From: Haliclona indistincta
Taxonomy: Eukaryota; Porifera; Demospongiae; Haplosclerida; Chalinidae
NCBI GenBank assembly: GCA_964017065.1
Contig: OZ024784.1
Location: 8,041,152-8,105,151 of the forward strand
Length of the DNA stretch: 64,000 bases
Direction: 5' to 3'
Shown piece by piece: positions 1 to 12,864 of the stretch. The translations under genes and the position numbers were made by a program. Position 1 is the stretch's first letter, and each line of letters begins with the position of its first letter. A model generated the notes under the pieces. That model searched no databases. It had not been told where the DNA came from and saw nothing but the letters and a program-made list of their open reading frames with translations.

Positions 1-47
1 TGCTCCCGTGGTGGATCTGATAGCTGATTTCAGAGTATGAGGAGTAC

Positions 48-3000
48 CTTCAGGCATGTCATCTACTCTTATCATCAGTTCTGAACAGTCTGCTCTCATA
101 AATTGCCAAATCTGTAAAATTAAATTTACGAATTATTATAGGTGCATGTTGAATGATAAACAAATCGAGAAAATAACCTCATGTACTGTCAAACCTCTGC
201 AAACACATAGCAGCTCTTCTGCTAGCGGATCTGCTGTTTGTTGGCAGACGTTTGTGTTGATAGTGTTGCTTCCCGGCAGGCTTTGCATCCTCAAAATTGT
301 GTTAGCACATTGATTTTTGAAGTGAGCAATCAGCCCACTCTTCAAAGTACTGAAACGTTCTGGATTGGAATAGCATGCTGCTTCTATGACCTATAATAAT
401 TGCAGTATTATATTCACATAATGATTAATGTTTTGGTGGTAAGCTAATTATCAATAACTTGCCTCAGTTGTAAACCATAGAAGCATGGCATAGGAGGGTA
501 CAACTCTTGGGAGTGCATGACCTCCCAGGGCCTCCTTGACGATAGGTACATAGTCATTTTGTATGACATGTATGCCATTTTCTAAGAAATTTTTCCCACA
601 TTGAACGAGAAGTCCAACTGCTGAAGATGCTTTCTCCATTATTGCAGGAAGTTCAGCATAATCTTCAATAGAGACATCTAGGTGTGGCTGAAGAAATTCT
701 ATCAGCACACACCTAGAGATATATCTACAGACATGGAAAAGCCAAAAAATACCTCCAGCTGAATAGCTACATAACTTAAAACTTACTGCTCCTTGTCTGA
801 TGTGGTAAAATTGGCGCCTATAATCGCCATTGACGATGGCCTCTCCTCTCCTCGACCGATTGTTCCTTCATATGCTCCATTATACAACGATATCACCAGG
901 TCGCTGATGGTGTTCTGACTGCGAGGATCATCGATCACGAGGGGCAATGTGGTGTTGCAGCAAAGAGATGCATACTTTTCTTTCGTCCCCTTTGAGAACA
1001 TGCGTCTCATGCAGCCTAGCAACGATAAACCACATCTCAGTGCTGTCGATTTTCCTGTGCCAGGCCCTCCAAATATTAACGGCACTGGACAATAGAGACA
1101 TTTGTCTAATATTGCTGTATAGTGCAGAGCCAAGGCAGTACTTCCTAGCACAAGTAGGGCTGGGAAGAAATTATGATTCATGACGACCTCAAGCTGGTCT
1201 ATCATCGCAACCATCGAATTTCTACCCAACGGTTTGGATATTCTGCATGCACTGTCTCTGGAGGCGATGGATGGCCCTGTATGCAGGTGCCCAATCCATA
1301 TGTAGGTGCTGGTGGAATCGGGCATGCCGTCACTGTCCAAAATAGTGTCTGGACCAAGCACCCACGTCTTCCTGTCATCTTGCAGACCAACCTTGAACAA
1401 AATTCGGATAAAAATTATAGTCAGCAAAGTGCCACTGCGGCCTTGAACATAATTCAGATATTATTGTACAGTAACAATAATAGTCAGCTAAGTGCGGTCT
1501 TCTGACAAACAAAAAAGTTTTATAAACTATTTTTTGACAAGCCCCACCCATTTCCCCATAATACTCTGCAGAGTGGCGAGCAATAGTCTATACCCAGCCT
1601 ATGCAGTATAGTATTATACGACAAGATTTTACACGTGGTTTATCTGCCAAAATTACCACATGTAACATTATTAGTCATAGTTATAGTAGTCTTAAACAAA
1701 AATTGGGATTCAGGCGTGCGAGCACAAAATATTCTAGATGTGTCCTGCTGACACACTTGATTTTGACAATTATTTTGACAGTTGAGGCTACAAATCAGTG
1801 CACAGTGCACTAGTGTCAAGGTGTCACATTTAAGTCATGGCATTCACAAACAGGACTTGTTATTTTGACAGTTGAGGCTACAATTCAAATCTATGTACAC
1901 AGTGCACTAGTGTCAAGGTGTCACATTTAAGTCATGGCATTCACAAACAGGACTTGTTAGTTCGACAGTTGAGGCTACAAATCAAATCTATGTACACAGT
2001 GCACTAGTGTCAAGGTGTCACATTTAAGTCATGGCCTCTCACAAATTGTACAAAAATCATTTCTCTCGTTTTGTACACTTGTTAGCATAGTCTTTAACTA
2101 AAAAGTCCTAAGAAATTCTAGGAGGGGAAGTCTTGATTATAATTACATTTTCACACTTAGCGAGGTACTAGTCTTAAAATAATCTATTATTAGTTTTCAT
2201 TCAACATTGGTCAACATTGGTCACCACATCGATCTGCTTGCAATAATGTATAAAATATAATTATCAGTGTTACTGAAACGTTCGAAGATTTACAGGCTTT
2301 GCCCATGAACATTCTTATGCATGCGTGCACTTTTTGGGATGTGACACAAATATTTGACATCTATACCTTTCGACAGTATTTCGTGAGTCGTGCGTTTCAA
2401 ACACTGTAATTGTGATGCTTATGTCTAAAAGCAAGTGATGATAAAATAATACCTCCATTATACCAGCTTCTTACTGTTATAATTATTAATAACCAAAAGA
2501 CCATTCATAACCGGTTATGGTGTCTTCTTACAGATTCACAAACCCCCTTATTGGCCCATATCTATAGGATTAACCCATTAGAGCATGAAGGTGACCTCTA
2601 CGGCCTCATACATGAAACCGCTGTATTCACCTCTAGTTACAATGTAGTGGGAGTAACAAAATGTAAATGTTTCCAGCTGTATGCAAGCAGAAGAGTAACA
2701 AGTAGCAACAGGAACAGTGGATAACATAACCAGGAGGCTAGCGTTCATGTACACAAGAAGTGACAAACATTTGGAATAGGATATTAACCAAAATTAGTAG
2801 AGCAGAAAATGTATGTAAAATAATTAATAATAATGGGCAACAAGACTAACCTTGCTCACTGCTGTTAATGATGGGAGTACTCCAGCACCTCTCTTTTTCA
2901 ATTGATAGAATTGATTGAGCTGCATGTTGTTGAACGAGCAGCTGAGCCCTCCTTCAGGGAAGGAGAAGTTGATCATGCTCATGAAATCAGGCATATTCAT

Positions 3001-3521
3001 TGTAGACTTTGTTGTAAAGTAGCATGTTCTGGAGTATAAAGAATTAATCAATATTAGTAGTAGTAGTAGTATTAGTAGTATTAATTGCTGTATAACCTAG
3101 ATTGACTTTCTCCTTCAATTTTCTCTGTTGTCACTTCTGCGAGATACCCAGTGCTTCCTTGAGCTGCTACAACCTTAGAAATCAACTTGAAGTTAAAGTC
3201 CGAATGGGGTACTCTTTCACCCCCCTTCTTTCGTGAACCAAAAGTGCAGGTTTCTTCATCATCATAGAAACCTAATAGTATAATAATCAGGCTTAAAATA
3301 ACAATAGAAAGTGAGTGCATGCTACATTGGCATAATAGTGCTGTGGTAGTATGTTTCAGTACAACTCAAACCTGTTTGGTAGAGTGTGCCCTGCGATGCA
3401 GACCCACGTGAAGGAGTCAATGATGTTGCTGCAAGGAAAATAAGTATAGCCAGCCAGCTTCTGTATAGCTGTATAGTTATTCAGTACCTGATTGGGACCC
3501 TTCAGCATCTTCAAATTCCAT
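48..3521 (-). CDS. DUF927-like P-loop ATPase/helicase gene, at least 8 exons, 3' end beyond the left edge
   Basis: I read exons on the minus strand at 3521-3488, 3428-3372, 3271-3097, 3028-2851, 1391-787, 712-463, 390-178 and 111-48. Phases agree at every junction; the 463/462 donor is GC (GAG|GCAAGT). The first four exons give an N-terminal beta-rich region, and the next starts VGLQDDRKTWVLGPDTIL, followed by a Walker A (GGPGTGKST) and a Walker B-like LPLVIDDP, then a YNGA...RGEE...IIGANF stretch. This order (beta-rich part, a W/FVLPD-like strand, P-loop, acidic strand, Arg-rich end) matches DUF927 primase/helicase-type proteins of bacteria and mobile elements. The ATG is the first in frame after an untranslated stretch. 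The gene is head-to-head with the transposase/OTU gene (296 bp between start codons). DUF927 assignment is by pattern only; the function in an animal is unknown. Confidence 0.55.
1771..2040. repeat. Three tandem copies of a 90-97 bp unit
   Basis: Copies begin at 1771, 1861 and 1958. Each starts near TATTTTGACAGTTGAGGCTA and includes CAGTGCACTAGTGTCAAGG, a near-palindromic core. The first copy lacks 7 bp present in the other two. The array lies in the large intron (1392-2850) of the DUF927-like gene. The rest of that intron shows no convincing exon or RNA gene. Confidence 0.85.
2578..2675 (-). other. Possible alternative last exon of the DUF927-like gene
   Basis: After the exon ending at 2851 (phase 0), a good acceptor (pyrimidine-rich, CATACAG) at 2676 opens a phase-0 frame of about 32 codons ending in a stop at 2578. 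This would give a short protein of about 180 aa lacking the P-loop. Splicing to 1391 is also phase 0 and restores the ATPase, so this could be alternative termination or chance. Confidence 0.25.
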
Positions 3522-3817
3522 GGTAACTGAAACTGTGACTGTTTTCACGCATTGACTGCACTCAAGTTCTGTCTCGCTGCAGTGCGGTCTAATAATAATA
3601 CGCGTATTAAATTTTATGATCGTGTTGACGAGCTAATAGGTCCGAAATATTAATTATTTGCACAGTACATGCTAAGTCTATTCGATCAGCAGTGTATTCT
3701 TTGTTTGAAATCGTGGAGAATTGGTGAGAACAACCAGACTCCAGTAGTGTAGCTAGCTTCTTACGATATATTCTTTGCAGGAAGTGTGTCCCCTGAGGTG
3801 TGCATGCTTGGTCAGAT

Positions 3818-6778
3818 ATGAAACAGCCAGGAATATTCCTGCTGGTTCTTTTGGTGGCACATAGTGCATCATTCGGCCATTCTCTTTCGCTACCAAAGCA
3901 CTGGCTTACTTATTTTCAGTGGCTGGAAAAATTTTTCAAAGCCAATCCACTTGTGTGCTTACCTCAGGTTATCTATCCCAATGTTATGTTGCTCTCTCAG
4001 AATGAAGAAGGAAAATCATTTATCTCCCTGTTGCCATCTTTGCCCCCTGTCATAATCTGGAGACCTTGTCAGCAATTTCCAGGTCTGTTTAATAAACCTA
4101 CTACTAAAGAAACAGGCCTACTATTATGTCCTACATGCAACCATCGCCTGTATGAAGGCCAGTGGAACACAGGGCATTCATCTTATCAGCCTCGGATAAT
4201 TCATGATATAGATACAGTTGTGGTACTTATTGGTATCACATACCGTTGCTCCAATGGCCACAAAATCCTGTCGTATGATCCCAGGATCCATGCCATGCTT
4301 GCGGAAAATGCTATGATACCCTTTGTGCTCAGCTACAAGTCAGGTTTTACTAAACAGGTGATGAGAACTGTGCTTGGTCTTATTGAGCAAGGGATTGACT
4401 TTACTAAAGCAACGACATTGCTTCGGCACGGCAGGGAAGCATTTATAAACACTATGCTAAAAAAACAAGACAAAGTAGTTTTAGAAACGGAATTAAAAAT
4501 TACTGAGTCCATTTTAAGAGCTACTCCTTCCCGATTCCTTTTGACATCAGCCTTTCTACAGGAATTTTTTATGAGTAGAGAAGATCACATGAACTCATAC
4601 ATGCGCTCATTGTCAACTTCAGGAGGTTCTATTACAATTGATCACACTTTTAAGGTTGCAGCAAACATTGGATACTTCAGATCTGACAAAAAATGGACAA
4701 CACAGTATAATTCTGTGTTTATTGTTTTAAACGAAGCCGGCCAAGTACTTACCTGGAAATTTACACAGACAGAATCATATCAAGAGGTTGAACCAGTACT
4801 TTCTTCACTGCGTGGACGATTGTGTTCCCTTGAGTCCCCAGTAAAGTCTGTATACCTTGACAATTGCTGCCATTGGGATAATTCACTCAAGCGTACATTT
4901 GGAACTAGCCTTAAAGTTAAACTAGACTTGTTTCATGCTGTACAGAGAATCACTCGCACTCTTTCAAAAAAAAACAAGCACCATCAAGCCTTATTGAGGG
5001 AGTTTAAATTAGTATTCCGCAGTGCAGGTGATGTGGGAGAGCGGAGAAGTTTACCTACTCCTAGTGCACAAGAGATGGAAAAAAATCTTGATAAATTTTT
5101 GGAGCGTTGGGAGCACATAAGTACTACTGAAGAAGGTGCATCTTGCATTCTTTCCAAAAAAACAAAGCACGCTATCTCTAACCTGAAAAAACACATCCAA
5201 AATGAGTGCCTTTCAGAAATCCCACCAGGATTAGGAACTAGTAGAAACGAAGCGCTCCACCATGCAATAAATCCTTATTTTCACAGAAGTAGGATGAGCG
5301 TGCAAGTTGCATATGCACTACTCTGTTTTTTATTTTATGCACATAATTTAAAGTCTAGTACTTGTACTAGTAGGCAACAAGACCATGATTCATCAGCTGC
5401 AACTGTTGTGTCTCATGATCATGCATATTCAAAAAAGGAACAATTTGGTGTGATACCATCTGAATCTACAGCAGCACACTGGGGAACGGCTCCAATTCGT
5501 TCAACATCAGATGCCATGGCAATGTTAGAAATGGAAACAAGCGATATGGAAACAGAAGAGGAAGAAGAGGAGTGTGCTACAACACGTATTGGCTTAGAAG
5601 AGGCAAAGTGCCTAATAGCTAAAGCTTTACAGTTAGCACAAATTAGCTCCAGTGTGGCAGCTTTGTTCCCTAAATCTCCTATTTTGAATCAAGAATTTTG
5701 GCCATTTATTACGAACCAGCAGCTACCTGTTGACTCATCTAATGCAGGAGAATACAAAACCCATCATGATCGGCTAGAAGAGGTTATTAGAGTATGTGGA
5801 TTGAGCAGAGTTCTAGTCGAAGGTGATGGTAATTGCCTTTTTAGTGCAGTAGCAGTAGCACTGAAGCAGTTGGCTACTCATGTGGATTTGTCAGTACATG
5901 AAGAAATGCTAATTGGAAGTGATGATCTTTCTGGAACTCTAAGAGACCTGGCAGTAAAAGAATGGACTGATAACAGCGACTATTATAGAGAATTTCTAAC
6001 TACTGTAACAATTGAGGAAGAAGTCATGAAATTTAAAGAAAATGGATACTATGACTCGGAGTTAGGAAACACAGCTGTTTTGTCTCTTAGCAACGCACTA
6101 AAAATACCAATAATCATGCTCACATCAATGCCAGAGACACCAATTCTAACTGTGCAGCCTAGAACAGTCATCATCCCATCACCAATCGTGATAGCATATA
6201 ACCAGTTTGGGTCTGGGCACTATGATGGAGTTGGATATTCTACTAAAACTATACCAAGTGAATCAGCAGATGTTACATGCAGATGTGGAAGAGGTGACAA
6301 AGTAACTATTTTAAGGTGCTCTCCCAATCCTAAATATAATTGCCGCTGCCCATGTTTTAAGGAGAATAAAGCCTGCTCAAGTAAATGCCAGTGTAGAAAT
6401 TGTGACAACCCCAATGGCAAGCACATCGCTTCTTCAGCAGTACCAACTTCAAGAAAAAGGCAGAGACAGCCGATTCAAAGTGTTCAGGTCAAGAGTGTTT
6501 TGTTTCTGGAGCAGAAAGGAGAAAAGATTGCACAAGGAAAATGGTCCTTGGTTGAGAATCTCTTACTTCTGGAAGTACTAAAGTATTTAAAAGAAATACT
6601 GCAAGTTGAACCTACAACACAGCTTGTTCACGAGTATTATATGGATCTAGTTAAAGCGTGCTCACTATTTAAGCTGAGCCTTCCAGTGGGACCCAAAGAA
6701 TTACTTTCTGTCAGTCAGAAAATTGAACATCACTCAATGTTGAAACATACCTTTGAAGAACTCACTAATACTTTTTGA
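3818..6778 (+). CDS. DDE-transposase-like protein fused to an OTU cysteine protease domain and a cysteine-rich tail
   Basis: A single uninterrupted frame of about 986 codons. The start is the ATG at 3818; an in-frame TGA lies at 3794-3796. The N-terminal third has a CPTC...C zinc-ribbon-like pattern. The middle has an RNase H-like DDE candidate triad: D275 (ITIDHTFK), D348 (VYLDNCC) and E478 (TSRNEALHH), in the order seen in cut-and-paste transposases. Residues about 655-805 form an OTU domain with D670-G-D-G-N-C673 and H801 (GHYDG). Residues about 820-870 hold a dense Cys motif (CRCPCFKENKACSSKCQC). All catalytic residues are present and there is no frameshift, so it looks recently active or domesticated. 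Flanking terminal repeats were not found, and the transposase superfamily is not assigned. Confidence 0.75.
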   Translation: MKQPGIFLLVLLVAHSASFGHSLSLPKHWLTYFQWLEKFFKANPLVCLPQVIYPNVMLLSQNEEGKSFISLLPSLPPVIIWRPCQQFPGLFNKPTTKETGLLLCPTCNHRLYEGQWNTGHSSYQPRIIHDIDTVVVLIGITYRCSNGHKILSYDPRIHAMLAENAMIPFVLSYKSGFTKQVMRTVLGLIEQGIDFTKATTLLRHGREAFINTMLKKQDKVVLETELKITESILRATPSRFLLTSAFLQEFFMSREDHMNSYMRSLSTSGGSITIDHTFKVAANIGYFRSDKKWTTQYNSVFIVLNEAGQVLTWKFTQTESYQEVEPVLSSLRGRLCSLESPVKSVYLDNCCHWDNSLKRTFGTSLKVKLDLFHAVQRITRTLSKKNKHHQALLREFKLVFRSAGDVGERRSLPTPSAQEMEKNLDKFLERWEHISTTEEGASCILSKKTKHAISNLKKHIQNECLSEIPPGLGTSRNEALHHAINPYFHRSRMSVQVAYALLCFLFYAHNLKSSTCTSRQQDHDSSAATVVSHDHAYSKKEQFGVIPSESTAAHWGTAPIRSTSDAMAMLEMETSDMETEEEEEECATTRIGLEEAKCLIAKALQLAQISSSVAALFPKSPILNQEFWPFITNQQLPVDSSNAGEYKTHHDRLEEVIRVCGLSRVLVEGDGNCLFSAVAVALKQLATHVDLSVHEEMLIGSDDLSGTLRDLAVKEWTDNSDYYREFLTTVTIEEEVMKFKENGYYDSELGNTAVLSLSNALKIPIIMLTSMPETPILTVQPRTVIIPSPIVIAYNQFGSGHYDGVGYSTKTIPSESADVTCRCGRGDKVTILRCSPNPKYNCRCPCFKENKACSSKCQCRNCDNPNGKHIASSAVPTSRKRQRQPIQSVQVKSVLFLEQKGEKIAQGKWSLVENLLLLEVLKYLKEILQVEPTTQLVHEYYMDLVKACSLFKLSLPVGPKELLSVSQKIEHHSMLKHTFEELTNTF

Positions 6779-6896
6779 ACTGACTGTCACTGTTATGTGC
6801 ACAACACAATTAGATAAAGTGTACGGTCTGTAGTTGTTGTATTAGTGTGAGTAAAATTATTAATAATAATATTAAGAATAACTGTATAATAGTCTA
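6779..6896. other. Short spacer ending in the left TCTA target duplication
   Basis: AT-rich non-coding DNA following the transposase stop. Positions 6893-6896 read TCTA, immediately before the foldback element, and TCTA recurs at 9049-9052 immediately after it. Confidence 0.6.
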
Positions 6897-7372
6897 GGCC
6901 CTGACTAAGATTTGTATGCATTTAATTTAGGAGAGGATAAGTCAACTGTTTTAGGGTAATTTGACCCCAAGGAATAAGATGTGATATGTGCCTTTTTGTC
7001 TATCCGCTGCGACATACCCGAAATTGACCATGCCCTTTTTATCGGCATTGTCACTAACAATTATTGGTCTATCTTCTTAACCATTCTAATAACATACTTT
7101 CTGGCAACTGTTCTAAGGTAATATGACCCTAAGTAATGCATTGGGATGTGTGCCAAAACCAATATTCACAGCAAAAAAAGCAAAAATGGCCACACCTTTC
7201 TCTGAAATGCATTAACGTCTCTATTCTCAAGAATTTGATTCTGATGGTTTGAAACAGTACAAGTACAGGGTATTACCAACAAAAAGGCACAAATTATTAT
7301 GCTGAGGAGTCACTTAAACATAAAACTTAGGCAGCATTTAGTATTAAAAGAATGATGTTCACAAAAATGAAG

Positions 7373-8184
7373 TTATTCAGTGATAGGGATTTTGCAAGAT
7401 TCACCTCCTTTACACTTGCAACACTTGATTCCAGCTACCCTGCAGCGACATCCATTCTTGTGGCCGCATTTGCCACATGTACAAGTATCAGGAAGGTCTT
7501 CAGGCTTGTAGATAACAATAATTTTCAGGAACAATTAATTTTTTCTTCACAAAGTGAAACCATACGACTCAGCATTCATTTATAAACTGGCATCTTTAAA
7601 GGGGCTTGTATCCATAGCTGTTGTTGATAATATGCCTTTGAATATGCGTTCATGCACTGATGTGAAGGGAATTGTCTCAAAGTCCATTTTGAGGGAATTG
7701 CTATTAAAAGCAGCAAGACGCAGGTTATTAATGTTTCCAAGTCTTTTGTTGGCTTGAGACACCTTACCAGAAAATTTTCTGCCATCTGCAACACACTCTC
7801 TGTCAACTCCAAGTTGTTAAAGTTCTGTATCAGTGTTAAATGTTGTGGATAGCTTTCATTGCTGCATGCTCGTAGAAATTTTGTTAGTTGTATCACATCC
7901 AGTCAGAGCCGGCATTAAGTGCAGGAAGATAACCTGATTAGAATTTCCTGTATATGGTACATCATCCTATCATCTGCTTCCTCATGTGTCACATGATATC
8001 TGCACAGCACTGGGGACAAGCTTGCAAGGCTTTTCCGTGCACTCCATGGTCTGACGGGATGTGATTCAACCAGCAATATTTCTACGACTTGAATAACACT
8101 GCCTATGTTACAGAACGTTAACAACTTGGAGTTGACAGAGAGTATGATGCAGATGGCAGAAAATGTTCTAGTAAGGTGTCTCAA
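7373..8184 (-). pseudogene. Decayed transposon protein, from spacer through left arm
   Basis: Reading the minus strand, the spacer encodes a THEEADDRMMYH motif. The left arm then encodes LELTESVLQMAENFLVRCLK and further on ETIPFTSVHERIFKG, ending with a Cys cluster (CGKCGHKNGCRCRV...CCKC...CKIPITE) before a stop at 7373. This order (HEEAD motif, then a charged helical region, then a CxC-rich C-terminus) is that of a large uncharacterised transposon-associated family common in cnidarians and sponges. Frameshifts and stops interrupt it. I infer it was the element's own protein. Confidence 0.6.
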
Positions 8185-8587
8185 GCCAACAACAGACTTG
8201 GAAACATTTGATAACCTGCGTCTTGCTGCTTATAATAGCGATTCCCTCAAAATGGACTTTGAGACAATTCCCTGCATGTCAGCCAATGCATGAACGCCTA
8301 TTCAAAGGGCATAATAATTATCAACAACAGCTATGGATACAAGCCCACTTAAAGATGCCAGTTTAGAAAGGAATGCTGAGACGTATGATTTCACTTTTGT
8401 GAAGAAAGAAAATTTAATTGTTCCTGATAATTAGGTTATCTCCAAGTCTGAAGACCTTCCTGATACTTGCACAAGTGGCAAATGTGGTCACAAGAATGGA
8501 TGTCGCTGCAGGGTAGCTGGAATCAAGTGTTGCAAATACTGCAAGTGTAGAGGAGGTGAATCTTGCAAAATCCCTATCACTGAATAA
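8104..8587 (+). pseudogene. Inverted second copy of the transposon protein C-terminus (right arm)
   Basis: The plus-strand mirror of the left-arm copy: LELTESMMQMAENVLVRCLK, then stops near 8293 and 8435, then CTSGKCGHKNGCRCRVAG and CCKYCKCRGGESCKIPITE before a stop at 8587. It has two extra residues in the Cys cluster compared with the left copy. It is broken and not expected to make protein. Confidence 0.6.
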
Positions 8588-9141
8588 CTTCATATCATTC
8601 TTGTAATACTAAATGCTGCCTAAGTTTTATGTTTAAGTGACTCCTCAAGTTAACAAATTGTGCCTTTTTGTTGGTAATACCCTGTACTTGTACTGTTTCA
8701 AACTATCAGAATCAAATTCTTTGGAATAGAGACGTTTATGCATTTCGTGTAGCCATTTTTGCTTTTTTTGCAGTGAATATTGGTTTGGCACACATCCCAA
8801 TACATTCCTTAGAGTCATAATTATTACCTTAGAACAGTTGCCAGAAAGTATGTTATTAGAATGGTTAAGAAGATAGACCAATTATTGTTAGTGACAATGC
8901 CGATAAAAAGGGCGTGGTCAATTTCGGGTATTTCGCAGCGGATAGACAAAAAGGCACATATCACATCTTATTCCTTGGGGTCAAATAACCCTAAAACAGT
9001 TGAGTTATCCTCTCCTAAATTAAATGCATACAAATCTTAGTCAGGGCCTCTACTAATAGTTATGCCAAATGAATCAACATTAAAAATGAATTGCATGCTT
9101 GCCACCTGAGGCATATTTTAAAGATCACTTCTTCATGCTCA

Positions 9142-11181
<2,040 letters not shown>

Positions 11182-11361
11182 TCATGTTGGCTAACATGAA
11201 GCACTAGCCCATTATTAGGGAAACTCCCCCTTTCTTATTATCGCGCACTCAGCTAGACACGTGCGAAGAACCGCTCGTCCGCTTCAATTCAGTGGCTTTA
11301 TTATTCGCGCCAATCACGCGGTTTTTGCATCTAGGGCTCATTTTGCAGCCAGTAAATCACC

Positions 11362-12864
11362 ATGTCTCAGCCAGATTCGAAGAAGATTCGATTGGACGGG
11401 CCTCCTGAGATTAAGTTCAAGCAACTCTTCATCAACAACAAGTTTGTAGATGCAGTGAGTGGAAAGACCTTTCCTGACGTGAACCCGTGCACAGGCGAGA
11501 ACATCTGCCAGGTTGCTGAAGCTGATAAAGCTGATGTAGACATCGCCGTGAAAGCTGCTCGCGAAGCGTTTAAACTTGGTAGCGAATGGCGCACCATGAA
11601 CGCCTCTCAGCGTGGTCACCTGCTGTACAAGCTTGCAGACGCTATCGAGCGAGACCGTGAATATCTATCCCGCTTGGAGACGTATGACAACGGCAAGCCT
11701 TTCTCAGATTCTTTCAATATCGATTTACCACTCGTGATCAAGTGCTACCGTTACTTCGCTGGATGGGCTGATAAAATTCACGGAAAGACCATTCCAGTCG
11801 ACGGAAGCTACTTGTGCATGACTCGTCACGAACCGATTGGAGTAGTTGGTCAAATAATTCCATGGAACTTCCCTCTGCTAATGCAGGCGTGGAAGCTCGG
11901 ACCAGCGCTTGCTTGTGGAAATACGATAGTTATGAAGCTTGCGGAGCAGACTCCTCTTTCTGGTCTCTACATTGCTGAGCTCATCCGAGAAGTTGGCTTT
12001 CCTCCTGGCGTTGTCAATGTCCTTAACGGCTATGGTCCATCAGCTGGTGCTGCAATATCTGGACATCCAGATGTAGACAAGATTGCCTTCACTGGATCTA
12101 CTGATGTTGGTCATATTATTCAGCAAGCTGCAGGAGCCAGCAACCTGAAGAACGTCACATTGGAGCTGGGTGGAAAGAGCCCTAACATAATACTGGAGGA
12201 CGCTGATTTGGACTATGCTGTTGAGATGTCTCATTTTGCTCTTTTCTTTAACCAGGGTCAGTGTTGCTGTGCCGGGTCACGTACATTCGTACAAGAATCG
12301 GTGTATGATGAGTTTGTTCGCAAGAGTGTTGAGCGTTCCAAACGTCGCAAGGTTGGCAGCCCACTGGACCCTTCAGTACAGCAAGGACCACAGGTGGACC
12401 AAGAGCAATTTGACAAGGTGATGGGACTTATTGAAACTGGTAAGAAAGAAGGCGCTAAGCTTGAATGTGGTGGCAATCGAGTGGGCGACAAGGGATTCTT
12501 TGTTGAGCCGACTGTATTTAGTGGAGTGAGCGATGAGATGCGTATTGCGAATGAAGAGATCTTTGGACCAGTCATGCAGATAATGAAGTTCAAGACAATT
12601 GATGAAGTCATCGAGCGTGCCAACAAGACTAAATATGGTCTAGCTGCTTCAGTATTCACAACCAATCTGGATAATGCTATGATGCTTGCTCAGGGTATTC
12701 GTGCTGGTACAATTTGGGTGAATTGTTACGATGTGCTTGAGAGCCAGCCCCCATTCGGAGGATTCAAGGAGTCAGGTATTGGCCGCGAGCTTGGAGAGTA
12801 CGGTCTCTCTCAGTACTGTGAAGTGAAGACCATCACTATCAAGCTGCCACAGAAGAACTCTTAG
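11362..12864 (+). CDS. Cytosolic-type aldehyde dehydrogenase (ALDH1A/ALDH2 class), intronless
   Basis: 500 codons, the standard length of the ALDH1/2 class. It oxidises aldehydes to acids with NAD(P)+. The catalytic Cys is at residue 302 ([17 protein letters not shown]) and the general base Glu at 268 (TLELGGK), the canonical positions; the oxyanion Asn is in [10 protein letters not shown] short Lys-rich N-terminus without a clear mitochondrial presequence suggests the cytosolic ALDH1 type. An AATAAA lies just after the stop (about 12873). All clear neighbours have introns, so an intronless copy may be a retrocopy, but the frame is intact and no A-tract or duplication is evident. Confidence 0.95.
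   Translation: MSQPDSKKIRLDGPPEIKFKQLFINNKFVDAVSGKTFPDVNPCTGENICQVAEADKADVDIAVKAAREAFKLGSEWRTMNASQRGHLLYKLADAIERDREYLSRLETYDNGKPFSDSFNIDLPLVIKCYRYFAGWADKIHGKTIPVDGSYLCMTRHEPIGVVGQIIPWNFPLLMQAWKLGPALACGNTIVMKLAEQTPLSGLYIAELIREVGFPPGVVNVLNGYGPSAGAAISGHPDVDKIAFTGSTDVGHIIQQAAGASNLKNVTLELGGKSPNIILEDADLDYAVEMSHFALFFNQGQCCCAGSRTFVQESVYDEFVRKSVERSKRRKVGSPLDPSVQQGPQVDQEQFDKVMGLIETGKKEGAKLECGGNRVGDKGFFVEPTVFSGVSDEMRIANEEIFGPVMQIMKFKTIDEVIERANKTKYGLAASVFTTNLDNAMMLAQGIRAGTIWVNCYDVLESQPPFGGFKESGIGRELGEYGLSQYCEVKTITIKLPQKNS

Larger units (their letters stand above)
6897..9048. mobile_element. Foldback (large inverted-repeat) element of 2152 bp with a 4-bp target duplication
   Basis: The left arm (6897 to about 7838) is nearly the exact reverse complement of the right arm (about 8104 to 9048). 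The termini read GGCCCTGACTAAGATTTGTA inward from both ends, and the flanks are TCTA on both sides. The roughly 265-bp spacer is unique. The arms differ by scattered substitutions and small indels, so this is not a perfect sequencing palindrome. Both arms carry decayed coding sequence of a transposon protein (separate entries), so the element looks like an inverted duplication of the 3' half of an older autonomous transposon. Confidence 0.85.

Noticed and set aside
3779..3817. Upstream exon joined at TTTGCAG (3780) to the transposase frame
   Set aside because: An in-frame TGA at 3794-3796 blocks extension, so an upstream exon could only be untranslated.
6897..9048. Assembly artefact explaining the palindrome
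   Set aside because: The arms differ by many substitutions and indels, the spacer is unique, and both ends carry the same TCTA flank. Not fully excluded without long reads.
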